NCBI GenBank assembly: GCA_035048815.1
Contig: JAUCBN010000011.1
Coordinates: 20,724,001 to 20,788,000, forward strand
Length of the DNA stretch: 64,000 nucleotides
DNA from: Abelmoschus esculentus
Lineage: Eukaryota; Streptophyta; Magnoliopsida; Malvales; Malvaceae
Direction of reading: 5' to 3'
How positions within the stretch are numbered: the first letter of the stretch is position 1; each line of letters opens with the position of its first letter. The notes beneath the pieces are model-generated. The model was not told the DNA's origin. It did not search any database and saw only the letters and a list, made by a program, of their open reading frames with translations. Shown here one piece after another: positions 24,401 through 34,740 of the stretch. Position numbers and translations under genes: made by a program.

Positions 24401-26223
24401 ATCCTATCGGCAGACAAAGCCGAAATCACATTAGATAGATAACCCCCGTCGTTCACCAAACAGGACTACAAACCGTCCATCAAGAGTCTTTAAGGCAGCC
24501 CTTTTTCTTTCACAGTCCAGAATAACCTGATGTTCGGATAACTAGTCCATTCCCAGAATTAGATCGAACTCCTCTAAAGGAAGTTCCATAAGATCTGCCA
24601 CAAACACCTCTCCTTCCACAACAAGGGGATATCTCCTGAAAACCTTATCCACTAACAAGGATTGGCCCACAGGGCTCAAAACAGTTAAAACACCCTCGGT
24701 GTCCTCAACAGAGATTGAAAGGTTTCTAGATACTGCCTTAGATATGTAAGAGTGGGTGGAGCCATTATCAAGTAAAGTAAAGTACGGAACAGAAAAGATG
24801 GTAAAGGTACCTGCGATAACATCAGGTTCGTCTCGATCATCTCTACGTATGGAGGCATACACAAGAGCTGGCTGACGAGCCTCAAAAACGGATGGCCCGC
24901 CACCTTGGTGGCCTCGACCCCTAAAATCGGATCGAACAGTAGACCCAGAAGTTTTACTCTAAAAACGCCTTGAAGTTGGTGTCTGAGCGGATGTCTGTGA
25001 CATAACAGGTGTCTGAGTGCGCACAGGAGTCTGAGTCGGTGGTCGACTAATAGAGGATGGATGAGGGCAGTCTCTCAGAAAGTGCTCAGAAGAACCACAC
25101 CGAAAACAAGCTCCAGTCTTCTTCCTATACTCTCCCCTATGCATATTGCCACAAATGTCACACCCTGGTACAGGTGGGATTCTAGAAGAACCACCCCGAC
25201 TAACAGAAGAGTCCTGAGGTACAGCAGGCTGATGATAGGAACCACCTCTCTGACTCGGTGCAGATCGAGCTCTCTTATCAGGGCGACCATAAGACTCACT
25301 ATGATTGAAATGTCTAGTAGATCGACCATGGTCCTTCCTACGATCCCTATCTCTGCTCTGTTCTCGACCTTGATCTCTCTCAACCTGGCTGTCAGAAAGT
25401 TTCTCCAAATCCTCAGCAATCTTTGCCTGGTTCATCAAGTCCTCAAAAATCTCATCATGATGTATGGCTACTCGATCTCGGATACCAATGTGAAGCCCCT
25501 CAAGAAATTTATCATACTTATCTTTCTCTGTGGCCACTATCCCAGCACCATATCTCATCAAATCTAAAAACTGAAGTTCATACTCAGCCACTGTCATAAC
25601 ACCCTGCACCAAGTCTCTAAAGGTCTGACGCCTCTCTCTCATATATCGATCACCCAGATAACGGTTATTGAACCTTTCCTTGAAAAAGTCTCAAGTCAGC
25701 CTGTCGGGAACAACACTATTCATCACAGACTCCCACCAGATGTGGGCATTACTATCAAGCATAGCCCAGCTCCCAAATACCTTCTAGCTAGCTCCAAACC
25801 CAAATGATTCATCCGTCTCTCTGTATCATACAACCAGGTTTCTGCATCTAAAGGTGCACCCGTCAAGGATCCAGAAAAAGTCCTCACTCCATTAGCGATC
25901 AGGATCTGAGAGATTGGTGCCTCTGGTACAGCACCAGAAGCTCTAACAACCCCCTGTAGTAACTGAAGGAGCTACCTACTCAAGGTCTCATCCGCCACAG
26001 AAGTAGCAGGCTCGGTGCTCGGTATAGATGCCCATATGACCGGGGTAGACATATCATTGTTTGCAGCAGACGGAGGGTTAGGCGGTACAGTGGTACTTGG
26101 GGGAATAGGTGGATTCGGAGGAAAAATAGATGGAGGATCACTAATATGTTCCTCTACAGGATCCACAAAACTGGTCGCTCGACCATACCCTCGGGTGGTT
26201 CGGCGAGCTCTACGGGCACTCAT
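21416..26223 (-). pseudogene. Gypsy gag-pol polyprotein, broken
   Basis: Reading right to left: gag starts at 26223 (MSARRARRTTRG). The gag core at 25642-24959 carries a CCHC zinc knuckle (CFRCGSSEHFLRDC, 25108-25067). Protease is near 24780 (LLDNGSTHSYI, where D-S-G is more usual). Reverse transcriptase spans 24153 to about 23600 with FIDDI at 23767-23753. RNase H covers about 23400-22990 (YHPGKANVVADALSRK). Integrase covers about 22690-21960. The chromodomain is in 21700-21445 (..VQWRNRSPSEATWEIEEL..). The frame changes between 25972 and 25642, near 24440 and near 22910. Nonsense codons are scattered through pol, nearly all TAG in place of an expected Gln or Trp. The product is not functional. 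Confidence 0.9.
21431..21443 (-). other. Polypurine tract of the gypsy element
   Basis: On the minus strand AGGGGAGGAGAGT directly precedes the 3' LTR. It primes plus-strand DNA synthesis in this class of element. Confidence 0.85.
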
Positions 26224-26396
26224 AGAGTTCAGGAAATTTACAAGGATTAAACGTAGGAAATTAGAATTGGCACCGAAGAATCATACACAATACAACAAGA
26301 CTAGGTGACATGGCCTTACAGATATAAAAATATAACGATTTAACAGAAAACATTTTATTTAGGACCCAACACAGTCCGAGAATCATAAAACCAAAA

Positions 26397-26408
26397 GCTC
26401 TGATACCA
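26397..26408 (-). other. Primer-binding site, initiator tRNA-Met
   Basis: The minus strand reads TGGTATCAGAGC, complementary to the 3' end of initiator tRNA-Met, six bases from the 5' LTR. Confidence 0.9.
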
Positions 26409-26414
26409 ACAAAA

Positions 26415-28694
26415 TGTAACCCCCTAAACCAGCCTAAACGAGAAGCCAGTCTAGAGGTCACATTGATTGTTAAAACATAAATCGAGTTTCAAGTAAACTA
26501 AAAATATCCAATATGAAAAATAAAACTGGAGGTCCTCTAAAACAAGTAAAAACGTTACTAAAATAGGACGTCCTGAAAACACAGTTGTTCACGAAAAATA
26601 ATCCTCAAATCCGAAGTCAAACGTAAAATATTTAAAATAACATCATAGACAAAAAATAGCTCATGTCACCCTAAAAATAACTGGAAATTTAAAGCATTAC
26701 TTAAAACAATAACCGGAAATGAGTAGATCCTCCAAGTGCCAAATCCGAGACGTCTATCTACGGCTATCTGAGAGGGGGAGAAAACGGTATGAGCTACGGA
26801 GCTCAGTGTGGTCCAACAGTATAAGTAAAATACATGTAAAATCAATAAACAGTAATAACAGTAAATCAAGTCATGTATGTGCATGTCATGCTACCCTCCA
26901 ACCGAACTCCTGGATACAGTTCCCCAGAATAGTATCAGACATAGACATTAACCTAGGCCCACCGGGGCGAAGGTATCGACCTAAGGATTCGCCTTAGGGT
27001 ACAGGCGGAGTTACCCCGATCGTAATACGGGAATCGATATTAGGCGGAATTACCCTAACCGAAGCTAGGACTGTAAACAGGCAGAATTACCAGCGAGATC
27101 AAGGCTGAACCGAAACTCTACACAACGTAATATATCTCAGTCCCAAGATATCAGGCATGCAGTAATATCAGGTAAAACGATAACAGTGTCAAGAATTAAC
27201 CCGATGTTAAGATACACCAAAACAGGAAGCATTATAAAGAGTATTTCATGCTTAAAATTCAAATATATATATTTACGTAAATTTCAGAAAAAAATAGTCA
27301 TGTGCACATGTCAAGTTTGTTCAAAACAGGAAAACAATAATACACAGTTATATAACACACAAGGAAATACACCTCGAATGACAGAAACAGGTAGGTGATC
27401 TACTAGGAGTTCAAACCTCGCTCTGTAGTACTACTGGATCCTAGAAATATAAGATATAATTTTATTAAAATAGAAACTAAAAACTGAATTGACCAATTAG
27501 AGGCATAAGAACGTATGGGTTACGATCGGCTCTCGGGTTCGATCGAAACGGGAGGAATTGGGCTGGGTCGGAACACGATCGGGAGAACTATAGGGTCCTA
27601 CAAATAAACAGGTATAGACATTAGACTTTAACCACAGTTCAGGACTTTAGTTAACTTAGAAGAAAAGTTTGACTTGAGACTTAAAAGTCCAATTTGGAGG
27701 CTTTCGGGTTCGAATTTCGAGAAACGAACTTCACGGATGGACTTAGGACGTCGAAAAACATAAAATAGGGGTTTTTGAAAATTTTGACTTTTTGGGTCAA
27801 AGTCAACACTGACGTCAGCAGTCAAAGTCAATGCTAACGTTAGCAGTCAAAGTCAACGCTGATGTCATGCTAATGTCACGGTTAACGGTCAATGGTTAAT
27901 GGGTCCGGTCAATCAACGGGTCGGGTCAACGGGTTGGGTCGGTTTGACCGGTTCGGTTCTGGAGGACTAGTTCGGCTTGGCTCGGGCTGGACAAGGTTGG
28001 ACCGACTGTCTTCAGGCCACCGTCCAGGGCGGCCAAAAATCGCCCTAGTGGTGTGTGAAGACCATGTGCGGCCCCAACGATCGAAAAAAGCTCCAACAAG
28101 ATGATTCCCTCACCAGAAACACCCAAAAACACCGAAACAACCTGTTAAACCCAGAAAACAAATCGAGAAAGAGGAAGAAACGATACTAACCCTAACTGGA
28201 CCGAACTTCTCTGATGAAGGAGCTGTCGGCGACGGATGGGTATGTGGTTAGAGGGGGTTTGGCCGGCCTCAGGCGGAGAACAAGATGAGATTGGTGACGC
28301 GTTGGACAGCGTCGATCGGAGGTCGGAAACGACGAAAAAACGAAGGGTTCAAACCCTAGGTTTCGCCGAACTAAACGATTCGCGTTTCCCAATGAATAGC
28401 TCGGTTGCACGGCGAGTGAGACGAGGATTCTGGTCTGAGGTCGTTGGTCGATCGATCGACGGCGACGGCGACACCAACGAACGACCAGAAGAGCAGATCG
28501 ACGGTGAGATGAGGGTTCTAGTCGTTTAAGGGAAACGGGGAGTCTTCTGATTCAAATAAGAATTATTTTATTTGATCTGATAGACTAGGGTTGAAAAGGG
28601 CCCTAAGATAGGAAAAGTTTTTAGATCCAAACGAAATGGGCTTTAAACTAATTATTATTATTATTATTATTATTATTATTTATCGGGTGTTACA
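26415..28694 (-). repeat. 5' LTR of the gypsy element
   Basis: 2,280 bp, same ends and order as 19136-21430, with a short (ATT) run of about 10 units. It carries the promoter in an intact element; I could not place a clear TATA box. Confidence 0.95.
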
Positions 28695-28699
28695 TTAGT

Positions 28700-28812
28700 G
28701 AATATTCACTTGGTAAAAATGATGAGGTGAAAAAAATAATTAAATGTATAGTTTCTATTGGTTGATCCCATGAATGACGTGGTGAGAATGACCCATAATA
28801 TAATTTCTCCTT
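28700..28812. mobile_element. MITE fragment, right of the gypsy insertion
   Basis: GAATATTCACTTGGTAAAAATGATGAGG leads to ..GGTTGATCCCATGAATGACGTGGTGAGAATGACCCATAATATAATTTCTC, matching the right arms of the MITEs at 10185 and 15769. It is the other half of the element begun at 19085. Confidence 0.65.
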
Positions 28813-28975
28813 CAAATGAGCGAGGATTTAAACCGACGAGTATGCGGAATAATCAAAATCTTTATTTATAAGGACGATGATAGAAAAAAATTATCATTTA
28901 AGCTCAGGTGTGGATAGGAATGAAGATTATCATATCCAAACTATAAAAATAATTGAATTGTCTATAATTACACCG
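28813..28975. other. Intergenic spacer
   Basis: Short AT-rich stretch with nothing recognised. Confidence 0.4.
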
Positions 28976-29652
28976 GTCAAATAGGAAAAAATATTACATG
29001 AACCCTTTCCACCACCTAAGATATGGTCCCAACCAATTAAATTAAGACACATAATATATTTTTCCATATCCAATTTACACATAAGCATTGGCCAAATCAT
29101 CTAATTTAATGTCTTTGATTTAAAAAAGGAAAAAAAATATTATCAAAGATTTCTAGTGTCATCTTTCTCTTTGTTCTTTAAAATTTTCCTAATTAATTTT
29201 TCTTTTTTTATGTATAGATTTGGAGTTTAGGATTTAGAGTTTAGGGTTTAGGGTTAGGGATTAGTGGTTTAGGTTTAAGGTTTAGGGTTAGAGTTAGGGT
29301 TTAAGGTTGTGTTATTGTTTAGGTTTAAGGTTTAGGGTTTAGGGTTAGGGTTTAAGGTTGTGTTATTGTTTAGGTTTAGGGTTTAGGGTTTACGTGGGTT
29401 AGGTTAGGGTTTAGGGTTATGTGTTATTGTTTAGGTTTAGGGTTTAGGGTTAGGGATTAGAAAAAAGTTAATTAAAAAAATTGAACAATAAAGAGGAAGA
29501 CAACATAAAAAATCTTTGGTAATATTTTTTATTTTTACATCAAATGCATTGAAGTGGATATGGAAAAAATATATTTTGTGTCTTATTTTAATTGGTTGTG
29601 ACCATATTCTAAGTAATGGAAAGGGTTCATGTAATAATTTCTCGTCAAATGG
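28976..29652 (+). mobile_element. Mutator-type MITE with telomere-like loop, copy 1
   Basis: The element is 28985-29643, flanked by nine-base duplications GTCAAATAG (28976-28984) and GTCAAATGG (29644-29652). The long inverted arms are 28985-29220 and 29460-29643. Both contain TATTACATGAACCC, ATATGGTCCCAACCAATTAA (or variants), AAGACACA, CAAAGATTT and TTTGTTC. The middle, 29222-29460, is an irregular TTTAGGG array. No coding capacity is visible. The second copy is at 60184-60771 in inverted orientation. The nine-base duplication and the arm length fit a non-autonomous Mutator-like element. Confidence 0.85.
29222..29460 (+). repeat. Telomere-like (TTTAGGG)n degenerate array
   Basis: Many units of TTTAGGG, GTTTAGGG, TTAGGG and longer words such as TTGTTTAGGTTTAGGG. 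A unit of about 60-70 bases (..GGTTGTGTTATTGTTTAGGTTTA..) recurs three times. It lies exactly between the two MITE arms, which argues against a chromosome-fusion scar. Confidence 0.9.
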
Positions 29653-29871
29653 AGTAGAAGTAATCATTCCAGGTTAGCTTAAAGCCCATATCTTGCATTG
29701 ACTTACCTTACAGATTATTAACTAACCATAACTGCTATTGATTCCAGCTTAGTCAATCATAAGCTGAGGTATCTCCAAGGATTTCAAGATAACACGAAGA
29801 AAAGACCAATCAACAAAGTTAGATGTCCTTGATCATGATTTATATATTTAAAAAAATAATCTCCCATAATT

Positions 29872-30026
29872 GAGTATACTAGGGATTTAAATATTGTTTG
29901 CAATCGAGTTTTCGATCACGTTATGGTTATTGCAGTTACGGACATAATAGAGACTGTTACGGTCATAACAGGTATCGCGGTCGTGAATTTTGTTTAAAAG
30001 TTTGCACATCTTATTTTAAAACATAG
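29872..30026. repeat. Tandem repeat unit A, first part (period ~233 bp)
   Basis: ATATTGTTTGC..GTTATTGCAGTTACGG..CATAACAGGTATCGCGGTCGTGAATTTT..GCACATCTTATTTTAAAACATAG matches 33915-34060. The unit is interrupted after CATAG by the Tat element and resumes at 33826. Confidence 0.8.
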
Positions 30027-30072
30027 TGTAGCGATCTAAAAGAAAATACCAAATTTACACAGGAACAAAAGT
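30027..30072 (-). mobile_element. Remnant of 3' LTR
   Basis: TGTAGCGATCT (LTR inner-end sequence) runs straight into AGAAAATACCAAATTTACAC.., which in the 5' LTR lies 475 bp away at 31652. The 33-base stretch to 30072 is repeated at 31651-31682. So this LTR lost an internal segment as well as its outer part. Confidence 0.7.
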
Positions 30073-30484
30073 TCGATCTTTTGGGGGGTTTGAAATAAAT
30101 CCAGTCTTTTCGTACAGTTTTATGGTTAAGCAAAGCAGTATATTCCTCGACGGTAGGCATCATATACTGCCCATTGAAGGTAAAACAACAAAATGTTGGG
30201 TTCCAGAACCGAAAGATGGCCCTGAGTAATGGTTGATTGATTCTGACATAGATGAGCTGAGCAATATCCCCATACCGAATAACGAACAAATTCCGTAGTC
30301 TAGTGTCCCATTGTTCCCAAATTTGTTGAAGTTCTCATAAGTCATTCTGCTGCAAACTCACATAAGTATATCCGTCGACTGCTCCCCCACTTAGCAAACT
30401 ATCACCATGAGCTCGTTGGTTGACTTCAGACCAATGTCTAGCGGCAGAATTGAGACTTTCCTTTTGTAGATACCCTTTTTCCAT
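30073..30484 (-). pseudogene. Tat/Ogre gag-like ORF fragment (plant mobile/DUF7745-like)
   Basis: From the ATG at 30484 the minus strand reads MEKGYLQKES.., later WEQWDTRLRNLFVIRYGDI.. and ..FTFNGQYMMPTVEEYTALL. The WEQW.., FxRYGDIAxLxxV and MxPTVEEYTALL landmarks are those of the N-terminal ORF found in many plant Ogre/Tat elements, often labelled DUF7745. An in-frame stop (TGA) lies at about 30337, and homology ends soon after TALL at the deletion junction. The fragment is about a quarter of the usual domain and cannot be functional. The label is from memory of the family. Confidence 0.7.
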
Positions 30485-31156
30485 GGTGAAAATGTCCTAT
30501 GTTGAATAAACCACTCGAACCAACACCTTTAATGCAATGCAAAAGTGACAAATGCAAAAAAGAAAACCAAAAGAAAATAAATTAGTAACAAAAAGAGATA
30601 ATAAGTGTATAGAATAAATTGCGAAAAAAGAAAACAATAAAACAAATAAAACAAGTAATCCTAGATATCTCGTCTAGTTCACTTAGAGTATTCGCATGGT
30701 TCTAGTGGGGTGGGTAATCTAGTTCTCTAGATGCAGTGTTGGTGCTAAAAAGGGAACCCGAATTGTCCAAGCTGTCCTCTGCTAAGAGTAGCAAGGCCCC
30801 CGATCATCACCCATTATAGGCTCATCTTGATCGGGTTCAATTCATGGGGACCCGTTCGCTTATGCCTACACGAAAGAACGATATCTTTACGAAAGTATAA
30901 GGTAGTGGAGCCCCGAAGGTACTTCGGCTAGGGCCTACACGGGAGAACGATATCTCCACGAAAGCGCTAGCCTTTTTCCCCCACCTAAAAATGATGGGTT
31001 TAGATGTCAATTTTAAATGCGGAAAAATAAAGGCGCAAATTCAATTGAAAATTAATTTGATCGTCACTTTAGCCCGAAATCTTTAATATTCGTAAAGCGG
31101 TAATCATTTTAAAAGCTCGACTCACTTCTTTTTGCTTATAAAAAACAAAAATTTAG

Positions 31157-31174
31157 TCCCCAGCGGAGTCGCCA
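31157..31174 (-). other. Primer-binding site, tRNA-Arg type
   Basis: Plus-strand TCCCCAGCGGAGTCGCCA, that is TGGCGACTCCGCTGGGGA on the element strand. Ogre elements are known to prime from tRNA-Arg. It is two bases from the LTR. Confidence 0.8.
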
Positions 31175-31176
31175 TC

Positions 31177-33820
31177 CGTAGCGATCTAAAAAATCCACGA
31201 ATAAGTATTATCGCTAAAAATATTTCTTTTTCTGAGTTGGAAAACATTTTTGATGTGTTGCTTTGAAAATTAATGTTTTCCACGTGGGGGTTTCTGTTTC
31301 AAAATGATTTTTGTAAAATTGGAGTCGCCACCAGCCGTTTAGGTAGACCGGACATCATAAAACCAGAGATTTTAAAAGTTGGGGTTCGGGAGTCGGTTAC
31401 GGATGGGGAAGGATTAGCACCCCACACCGCCCAAAAATTGGTACTTTGTTTAATTACCGCTTTATTAATATTAAATTTTTCGGGCTAATTTGACGATCGA
31501 ATTAATTTTTAATTAAATGTGCGCATTTATTTTAAAGCACCTAAACCCGAAGATAAGCGTCCGAACCACTACCACCTTATTGGTACTGGCCTCGCTTACG
31601 ACCGAATTTAGGGGCCCGCATTAATCAAATTAAATGATTATACAATCTTAAAGAAAATACCAAATTTACACAGGAACAAAAGTACAAAAACATTAACCAC
31701 CAAAGCATAAAAGCTTCGAAAGTAAAACTGTTCCACCTACGTCTAAAGACCAAATGGTAAATGCATGATATTTTAGCAAATCTCTTGACCTATAACCTAT
31801 AGCATGATTAATTCCTTTTTCTTAAACCATTTTAATATTTCCTATATCTAAGAGAAAACTAAACGATTAAAAGTATTAAGAAAAAACCGACAAAATCAAA
31901 TAACCACCTAATTAAGAGGAGAAAAAGTCAAACCGAGACTTCAATAAAATAAATAAAAGCAAATAAATTTTAAACAACGAAAATGTTACCACATACGTCA
32001 AACAAAAATCTAAAAAGGGAATAATTAAACAAAATCAATAATAAATAAAAACATGAGTAAAATCAAGACAAAAATGTCATATACCATATATACAAAAGTC
32101 TAATTATACATTATCGTATGTATATTACATGATTTTAAAGAAAATTAAAAAAACTTTACTTTTATATTTTTTTATATGAAATATATACTATATTTAAACT
32201 TAAAAAAAACACGTAAATATACAAAGCTACGCACCCACCCAGATTTGAGAATTAAAGGGCATTTATTGCCGTTTGAAAAAGAAGTAAAAAAAAAGGGAAA
32301 GAGAAAATTCGCATTTAATTCTCTGAATCAAAAGAAATCAAGCGTATTTTACTTCCTTCGACCAAAACCAAAATCAGATGAAACCCAAAAAACAACATTC
32401 AGAAACTTGGCCATCGTTCTCATCATCGCCTAGGAGAGTGTTCGACCATTCGGTCTCTCTTCCATCATCGGCGTTTCCATGATAGTGAACGATTCGAAGA
32501 GAAGAGGAGAAAAGGGAAGTTTCGAAACTCTTTCTTACTTTCTGTTTTCTATCGTCTATCTTGTGGGTTTTGGATGAAAATAAGAATGGTAAAAGGAGAG
32601 AGACCATTACCAAAAAACTCTTTGGTTCTTCTTTCTATTGGTCCTTTTTTTGTTACACTGTGAGGGTTTTTTTGTTATAATGAGTTCTCTCCTCTCTTTT
32701 TTGAATGCTCTCTGTTTTTTTGTTACCATCTCCCCCCTTTCCTTCAGTTTTTTAATCGAGATATGTGACTGATCCCTCTCGGTTACATCAATATCCGGAT
32801 TTTAGGGCTTTCCAGACTTGCTTTTCCAAATCATCAGAATGACATTGCGTTTTCATGTATCAGTCTTAGATTTCCATTTCTAGGTCTGATTGATGTTCTG
32901 ATTTTTTTATATCTCTGTTTTGGCATTTCTGTTTTGGTGCAATATGAATCAGACTTTTCTTCTTTTTTTACAGGAGATCCAGGCATGGACGACGTTGGCA
33001 GCGAAAAGACGGCCCGATATTATGGCGAGGTAGGCGAATGGTTGCACGTTATTCTCATGCGTGGAATGAAAGGTCGCGTGTGCACGGCACGCGCGAGTGA
33101 GGGTTCTGGAGGCTTCTGTGGATTGATCTGGGCCGTTGGTCCTTTCTCCAGATCTGACGGTGTATGGCAGGTGGCGGCTGGATCTGCAGCACACAAGGAT
33201 TAAGCATTAGGGTTTGTTCATATTATAAATGTTGGGCCATGTAATTTAATTTGTTCTGGGCCCTGTAATTAAATAAGGATATTGGACTGAATGGGTTTAA
33301 TTATTTATTTATGGGTTTTTAGTATTACAAATGGGCCAGATTATATAAATACATAATAATAATAATATCAATAACACATAATAATAATAATAATAATAAT
33401 AAAAAAGATGTAAAATACACATAATATTAACACATTACAATATACTTAACAAACAAAACATGTACAAACATATTATAACAATATAAAATTAAATAAATAT
33501 CATACATAATATGTGTGCCACATAACATATACTTTAGACACATACAACACATAACATATACTTTAGACACATACAACACATTATATGTAACACATAGTTT
33601 AATTTACAACATACACGACATAAACAAAAATACAACGTACACGTAACAACTTTGCCATGGGATACATGGCATACATATGCATACATAACATATAAAACAC
33701 ATATATTAGACATATCGATAAAACATATAAAGCATAAAATAATGTAAAATTAAAAGCCCTTATTTAAATTGTGAAAATTAAAAATATTTTAATTTCTCCG
33801 GTTAAAAATGAGTGATTATA
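31177..33820 (-). mobile_element. 5' LTR of deleted Tat/Ogre-like element
   Basis: 2,644 bp, over twice the related LTR at 5550-6604. The inner ~460 bp of the two match closely (shared GGAAGGATTAGCACC, AATTGGTACTTT, CCGAACCACTACCACC); beyond 31637 they diverge except at the outer tip TRTAATCACTMATTTTT. 32950-33200 is GC-richer, with two overlapping short open frames, one per strand, and no recognisable protein. An (ATA)n run lies near 33355-33405. Confidence 0.7.
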
Positions 33821-33825
33821 CATAG

Positions 33826-34155
33826 TAATTATAATTAACATTATTTATTTTTAAAGTGTTTTTCTTCCATTCTATTCCCTTTTATCGTAAAACATTAAAC
33901 ATAGTATTGGCTAAGGATTCAAATATTGTTTGCGGTCGAGTTTTTAGTTGCATTGCGGTTATCGCGATTGTGGGCATAACAGAGGCTATTCTGGTCACAG
34001 CAAGTGTCGCGATCGTGAATATTTTTAAAAAATTGCACATCTTATTTTAAAAGATAGTAATTATAATTTTAAACATTAAAATCTTTTAATGATTTTTAGA
34101 GTGTTCTCCTCCTCCATTCTATTCCTTTTTATTGTAAAAGGTTAAAATAGTAATT
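33826..34155. repeat. Tandem repeat: end of unit A and unit B
   Basis: 33826-33905 completes unit A. Unit B runs about 33906-34155 with the same order of landmarks: AAATATTGTTTGC, GGTTATCGC, CATAACAG, GTCGCGATCGTGAAT, GCACATCTTATTTTAAAA, AGTAATTATAATT, TCCATTCTATTCC. Removing the Tat element and one CATAG gives a period near 233 bp. No function is known. Confidence 0.8.
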
Positions 34156-34159
34156 GTAT

Positions 34160-34740
34160 TTTTAAATAATAATAAATTTAATAATTAATAATGATATAAT
34201 ATTTTAAGTAATAAAAATCATTGTTACTAAACCACTCTTCCACCGTCACGCCTTTAATCCATTGTCGACGTTGTAGCTTCGATTACTTTCTTCATCAATT
34301 TAAGTATTAATCGACTCTTTTTAACGTCCTCTTTTCTTCTATCAAAATAAATTGTTTAAAAATGTTTCTAAAGCCTAAAAAGTGATCTTAAATTTTTTTT
34401 GAACTTTTCTCTCGTCGATCTCATTTTTTTTACCGTTGGATATGAGACAAAATCAGAGTATATGTTTCCCTTCCTCGTCATCTTTCTTTCCACAATTGAT
34501 GATATGTGGACGCTCAACCTTAGTTTCTACCCATTAAGCTACTTCATTTCACACATGGGATCAAAGGAAAGTTATCTTGCTGGTCTTCGTATTTATTACT
34601 TTTATATACTTTATATTAAGCTACTTAAGAGTTTATATTACTTAAGCTATAAAAATGAATAGTTACTATAACCATATTGATTAAAGTATCAGTTAGTTCT
34701 AAACTCATATTAAGTTATTTTAAGTATGCTCATTATTTGT
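34160..34740. other. AT-rich intergenic DNA
   Basis: No gene recognised. The 87-codon frame at 34399-34662 has no identifiable motif. Confidence 0.4.

Larger units (their letters stand above)
19131..28699 (-). mobile_element. Full-length Ty3-gypsy chromovirus (Del/Tekay type), inactive
   Basis: Complete element at 19136-28694 (9,559 bp) between target duplications TTAGT (19131-19135 and 28695-28699). LTRs are 19136-21430 and 26415-28694, both TGTAACCCCC..GGTGTTACA. The primer site is beside the right LTR and the polypurine tract beside the left one, so transcription runs right to left. Domains in order are gag with zinc knuckle, protease, reverse transcriptase, RNase H, integrase and chromodomain. 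The first 175 bp of the two LTRs differ at 8 positions by my count. Three reading-frame changes and about 18 nonsense codons inactivate it. Confidence 0.95.
30022..33825 (-). mobile_element. Tat/Ogre-like element, internally deleted, TSD CATAG
   Basis: The element is 30027-33820 between CATAG at 30022-30026 and 33821-33825. Minus-strand order: 5' LTR 33820-31177, primer site 31174-31157, untranslated leader, gag-like start at 30484, then a break at about 30073 into 46 bp of 3' LTR (30072-30027). Most of the internal region and 3' LTR are gone. The neighbouring tandem copy (34044-34068) reads straight through the insertion point with no element, giving an empty-site control. The outer tip at 33820 has one change from TG. 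Confidence 0.85.

Noticed and set aside
25061..25567. 168-codon plus-strand ORF
   Set aside because: It is the antisense shadow of the gypsy gag, whose CCHC knuckle and family text are on the minus strand.
29222..29460. Interstitial telomere as a scar of chromosome fusion
   Set aside because: The array lies exactly between inverted MITE arms with a nine-base target duplication, and a second such element exists at 60184.
5530..31174. tRNA-Arg-like text at 5530-5547 and 31157-31174 as tRNA genes
   Set aside because: Only the 18-base 3' end is present, next to LTRs; these are primer-binding sites.
32934..33203. 89-codon ORF as a gene
   Set aside because: It is inside the Tat LTR; the open frame on both strands reflects GC content.
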